Assembly (NCBI GenBank): GCA_035353815.1
Contig: DAOQAG010000018.1
Span: 1 to 64,000, forward strand
Direction: 5' to 3'
Source: JAKPUX01 sp035353815
GTDB lineage: Bacteria; Zhuqueibacterota; Zhuqueibacteria; Residuimicrobiales; Residuimicrobiaceae
DNA length: 64,000 nucleotides
Below the pieces are notes generated by a model. That model made no database searches, was not told the DNA's origin, and was given only the letters and a program-made list of their open reading frames with translations. The translations under genes were made by a program, and so were the position numbers. Below, piece by piece: positions 61,336 to 64,000 of the stretch (position 1 is its first letter; every line of letters begins with the position of its first letter).

Positions 61336-62487
61336 TTATCGTCCCGCAACAGCGGCTGTAGTGATGCGCCCTTTGTGGTAGCTGCGCCCTTTCCACTCAA
61401 AGCGTCCAAAGAGCCCGAGCACGCCGATCACCGGAATGTAGACCAAATGCAGCAGCGAGGCCAGGACAAAGGCGGGCCAGTTCCAGCTGCGGCGGACCAT
61501 ATGTATACCGCGGCGCATGAGGAAAGCGTCGCAGGCGAGTTTGAACAGGAGGGCGGCCGGCGGGATCCAGAGGGGGAAGGAGCAGATCAGGGCCAGCGGC
61601 AGGCCGAACAGCAGGGCCAGATAATAGCCGAAGAGCCCGGCTTCGAGCCCCCGGATCCAGGCGGGATAGAGAGCGGATTTGGAGCCCCAGCGGATCCGCT
61701 GCTGAAAAAAGTGGCGCCAGGAGGTGCAAGGAAAGGTGGTCACCGTGGCTTCTGGATCGCTGTTGAAGAGGAGGGTGCCGCCGTTCCGGCCCAGCTTCTG
61801 GATAAAGAGATCGTCATCTCCCGAGCCCATGTGTGCGAATCCCGCGTAGCCGCCGATCTCGAGGAAGCGGCTGCGCCGGAATGCCAGATTGGCGCCATTG
61901 GCGAGGAACGGCCGGTTCCAGCCGATGGCCGCCGCCCCGATAAGCTGCAGGGCGAGGGCGTCGAGTAATTCGATGCGGGCGGGCAGGCTTTTTTCCTCGG
62001 GGATCAGCACCCATGAAGCGACAGCGGCGACGCCGCGTCCAAAGAGAGTGCTCATCTTTTCCACCCATTGCGGCGGCGCGGAACAATCCGCATCGAGGGT
62101 GAGAATGATCTCGCCGCCCGCTGCCGCAATGCCGGCGGCCAGTGCCGACTTTTTGGGTGCACTGTCGTCGCTGAGGGGCGGCGCACCGAGCACACGAACG
62201 GAGGGATATTTGGCAGCGATCCGCTCAGCGGCGGCGCGGGTGGCATCCGTGGAGTGATCATCGACCACCAGAATCTCCAGCAGCTCGCGCGGATAGCTCT
62301 GCTTGAGCAGGGTCCCCAGGCAGTAGGGAAGGTTCTGCTCTTCATCGCGCGCCGCGATCACGATCGAAACTGTGGGGCGGGTTTCACCATGCCGGGGGAG
62401 GCGGAGCTGGTGCAAGCCGCGCAGGACCCAGACGATGAAGAGGAGGTAACCGACCGAACAGAGCAGGTAGAGGATTGCAGCGATCAT
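61336..62487 (-). CDS. Membrane glycosyltransferase, family 2 (no. 4)
   Basis: 383 residues from the ATG at 62487, which overlaps the stop of the upstream flippase-like gene by 4 nt. N-terminal membrane segment (ILYLLCSVGYLLFIVWVL), PTVSIVIAARDEEQNLPYCL, EILVVDDHSTDATRAA, GEIILTLDADCSAPPQW, MGSGDDDLFIQK and FFQQRIRWGSKS (Q-x-x-R-W). C-terminal membrane segments and the end LFGRFEWKGRSYHKG. The four GT2 genes share GEIhL, DADC, P-x-W and the terminal WK. Confidence 0.9.
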   Translation of the reverse strand: MIAAILYLLCSVGYLLFIVWVLRGLHQLRLPRHGETRPTVSIVIAARDEEQNLPYCLGTLLKQSYPRELLEILVVDDHSTDATRAAAERIAAKYPSVRVLGAPPLSDDSAPKKSALAAGIAAAGGEIILTLDADCSAPPQWVEKMSTLFGRGVAAVASWVLIPEEKSLPARIELLDALALQLIGAAAIGWNRPFLANGANLAFRRSRFLEIGGYAGFAHMGSGDDDLFIQKLGRNGGTLLFNSDPEATVTTFPCTSWRHFFQQRIRWGSKSALYPAWIRGLEAGLFGYYLALLFGLPLALICSFPLWIPPAALLFKLACDAFLMRRGIHMVRRSWNWPAFVLASLLHLVYIPVIGVLGLFGRFEWKGRSYHKGRITTAAVAGR

Positions 62488-63461
62488 GGCAGACCTCGTG
62501 AGCTGGTGGGCTGGGCCTTGCGGGCAGCGCTGCGGCGGAGGAGCAGCACCAGTCCGGTCAGCGCCGGCAGCAGGACATTGATCAGGAAGAGCAGCAGCGA
62601 GCCGTCGAAGGCCGCTGCGGCGGGAATCCCCAATTCCCCGAGGAAATAGATTGCGGCGCTTTCGCGGACGCCGAGATCGCCGATGGAGATGGGCAACATC
62701 GTCTTGACCCAGAGCGTCGCCATCAGAGCCTGCAGCCCGCGGATGAGCGGCAGCGGGGAGAAAGCGCGAATCAGGAGGTAGAACTGCAGCAGATAGGTCA
62801 GGACTTGGCTCAGGGCGAGCAGGGAGATCCGGATGGCGAGCAGAGGCGGCACATGCTCGAGGCTGGAGATAATGCGGGCGAGCTTGTTGCGGTTTTCCCA
62901 GTGTTTGCGGAATTTTTTCAGGATCCCGGCAAGAAAGGGGGGATGGAGGAGCAGCAGGAAGAGCACGGCGAAAAAGGAGAGTGCGATGAGGATAAGCGGC
63001 AACCAGACCAGAAGCTCGGTCTCGCGCTTCAGGATGGGGAGCATGCCGATCAGGCCGAAAAAGAGCAGGGTGAGGAACGCATAGCACTTGTCCAGCAGGG
63101 TGAGCCCGAGCAGCCGGGGCCAGTCGTTTCCGGCGATGAGAAAGGCGCGCCCGAATTCGCCGACCCGGCCGGGGGTGATGAATCCCAGGGTGATCCCGGA
63201 GAGCAGGGAGGAAAAGATCTGCCGCGCCGGGGTCTGGGGCTGCAGTCGGCGCACCAGCAGAGCCCAGCGGCGGTACTGAAAGAAGAGGTTTAGGCCGAGG
63301 AGGAGGACGGCGGGAAGGATCCAGAGGATCCGGGCCTGGAGCATGGCCGATTTCAGTTCGGCGGCGTGAATGCGCCGGACCAGCATCGCCACGACGATGA
63401 TCGCGATCGCCACTTTGGCGATGATCAAGGTGCGTTTATGCCGGGTATAGGTTGAGGCCAT
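62484..63461 (-). CDS. Integral membrane protein of the lysylphosphatidylglycerol-synthase TM/AglD-like (UPF0104) family
   Basis: 325 residues, about seven or eight membrane segments. The family features are LRILWILPAVLLLGLNLFFQ-type helices, LLSGITLGFITPGRVGEFGR (the conserved P-G-R-x-G-E) and TMLPISIGDLGVRESAAIYF (P-x-x-x-G-x-x-G-x-R-E). These proteins act in lipid or glycolipid transfer or flipping beside glycosyltransferases. The start at 63461 overlaps the upstream radical SAM gene by 26 nt. It feeds into GT2 no. 4 through a 4-nt overlap. Confidence 0.85.
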   Translation of the reverse strand: MASTYTRHKRTLIIAKVAIAIIVVAMLVRRIHAAELKSAMLQARILWILPAVLLLGLNLFFQYRRWALLVRRLQPQTPARQIFSSLLSGITLGFITPGRVGEFGRAFLIAGNDWPRLLGLTLLDKCYAFLTLLFFGLIGMLPILKRETELLVWLPLILIALSFFAVLFLLLLHPPFLAGILKKFRKHWENRNKLARIISSLEHVPPLLAIRISLLALSQVLTYLLQFYLLIRAFSPLPLIRGLQALMATLWVKTMLPISIGDLGVRESAAIYFLGELGIPAAAAFDGSLLLFLINVLLPALTGLVLLLRRSAARKAQPTSSRGLP

Positions 63462-64000
63462 CGCTGCAATTCTGACAGATATGAGGGGCTTTGGCGGATA
63501 TTTGTTGGCGGCGAAAGGCCGTGAAGGCCGGGCCGCGAAAGAGTTCGGCCAGCGGCGCCGAAGCGTGTCCGAGCACGTGCGTGCCGTCCTTATCAAAACA
63601 GCAGGGGATGACATTTCCATCCCACTGGATCACGCACGAGTAGGCCAGGCGCGGGCAGGGGCACCGGCGGCGGGTCCGGGCCGCCCAGCGGCCCTGCTGC
63701 TGCTGATAGCGCCGGAAATGCGGATCGGCCGGCAGGAACTCCTCCGCCCGGGCGGGATCGTGCAGATAGAGGGACTTGAGGAGGACGCGGTCCGCGCCCC
63801 AGGAGCGGGCGGTTGCGGTCATCTCGGGCAGCTCGGCTTCGTTCTGGCGTGTGATCACAAACTGGACCAGGAGGCGCGGGTTTTTTTGTCCGAGGGCTTG
63901 CCGGGCCTGGCGCAGATGCCGGAGGCTCGTCCGCACATTCTCCAGGGTGCCGCCACGGCGGCTCTGCGCATAGTGCTCCGGCGTCAGGGCATCGGCGGAG
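63436..64000 (-). CDS. Radical SAM/SPASM protein no. 3, C-terminal part (5' end outside window)
   Basis: The frame is open to the window end, so the N-terminal half with the CxxxCxxC motif is missing. The visible part begins in the strand with SADALTPEHYAQSRRGGTLE, typical of the radical SAM barrel, and continues through LLVQFVITRQNEAELPEM. The C-terminus has the SPASM-like cysteines: YSCVIQWDGNVIPCCFDKDG, LGHASAPLAELFRGPAF, and HICQNCSDGLNLYP. An in-frame GTG at 63936 is only an internal codon. Its stop lies within the start region of the flippase-like gene, so the cluster continues upstream. Confidence 0.88.
   Translation of the reverse strand, partial: SADALTPEHYAQSRRGGTLENVRTSLRHLRQARQALGQKNPRLLVQFVITRQNEAELPEMTATARSWGADRVLLKSLYLHDPARAEEFLPADPHFRRYQQQQGRWAARTRRRCPCPRLAYSCVIQWDGNVIPCCFDKDGTHVLGHASAPLAELFRGPAFTAFRRQQISAKAPHICQNCSDGLNLYPA

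Overview
The window is GC-rich, gene-dense bacterial chromosome with 53 protein-coding genes, two of them cut by the window edges. I see no rRNA, tRNA, CRISPR array, insertion sequence or phage. The gene content points to the FCB superphylum, perhaps a Calditrichota/KSB1-like lineage. The evidence is a GWxTD-domain protein, bacillithiol genes bshC and bshB1, a secreted repeat protein ending in a NYPNPFNPET-type sorting domain, a menaquinone pathway, NifJ, and several promoters of the Bacteroidota -33/-7 type (TTTG or TTG, 19-20 nt, TAnnTTTG). The lineage is an inference from these markers.

Region 1 (1-6541, plus strand): the 3' part of nifJ, a dihydroorotate-dehydrogenase-like flavoprotein, a strong terminator, adenine deaminase, a small methyltransferase and an orphan rfbC. 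Region 2 (6545-9452, minus): a HAD phosphatase, a NodU/SxtI-type carbamoyltransferase and an SxtJ-like membrane protein. Region 3 (9698-12078, plus): bshC-bshB1. Region 4 (12092-14547, minus): metY-metX for homocysteine synthesis by direct sulfhydrylation. Region 5 (14748-19746, plus): hutU, an RsbU/SpoIIE-type phosphatase, hutI and a YhcC-like radical SAM protein. Region 6 (19743-30007, minus): a rhomboid protease with an AmiC-type amidase, an outer-membrane protein, an aconitase-superfamily isomerase pair with free-methionine sulfoxide reductase, a small secreted protein, a seven-repeat surface protein and a lipoprotein serpin.

Region 7 (30341-51638, plus) is a long cell-envelope and housekeeping run. 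It holds a DUF1460 amidase-like protein, an MltB-like transglycosylase, ubiE/menG, menA, a CPBP protease, a transglutaminase-like protein, an HD-domain protein, an M3-like zinc peptidase, a GH2-like membrane fusion lacking its catalytic acid, smc, a GWxTD protein, a second UbiA prenyltransferase, dtd, maf, a RodZ-like protein, mpl and an R3H protein.

Region 8 (51648-64000, minus) is the least explained part. Eleven tightly packed genes encode four related membrane GT2 glycosyltransferases, three radical SAM proteins with C-terminal cysteine clusters, an AglD/LPG-synthase-type integral membrane protein, a Wzi-like outer-membrane protein, a DUF3108-like periplasmic protein and a PHP-domain metallohydrolase. 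It reads as a dedicated pathway for making and exporting an unidentified membrane glycolipid or surface glycan.
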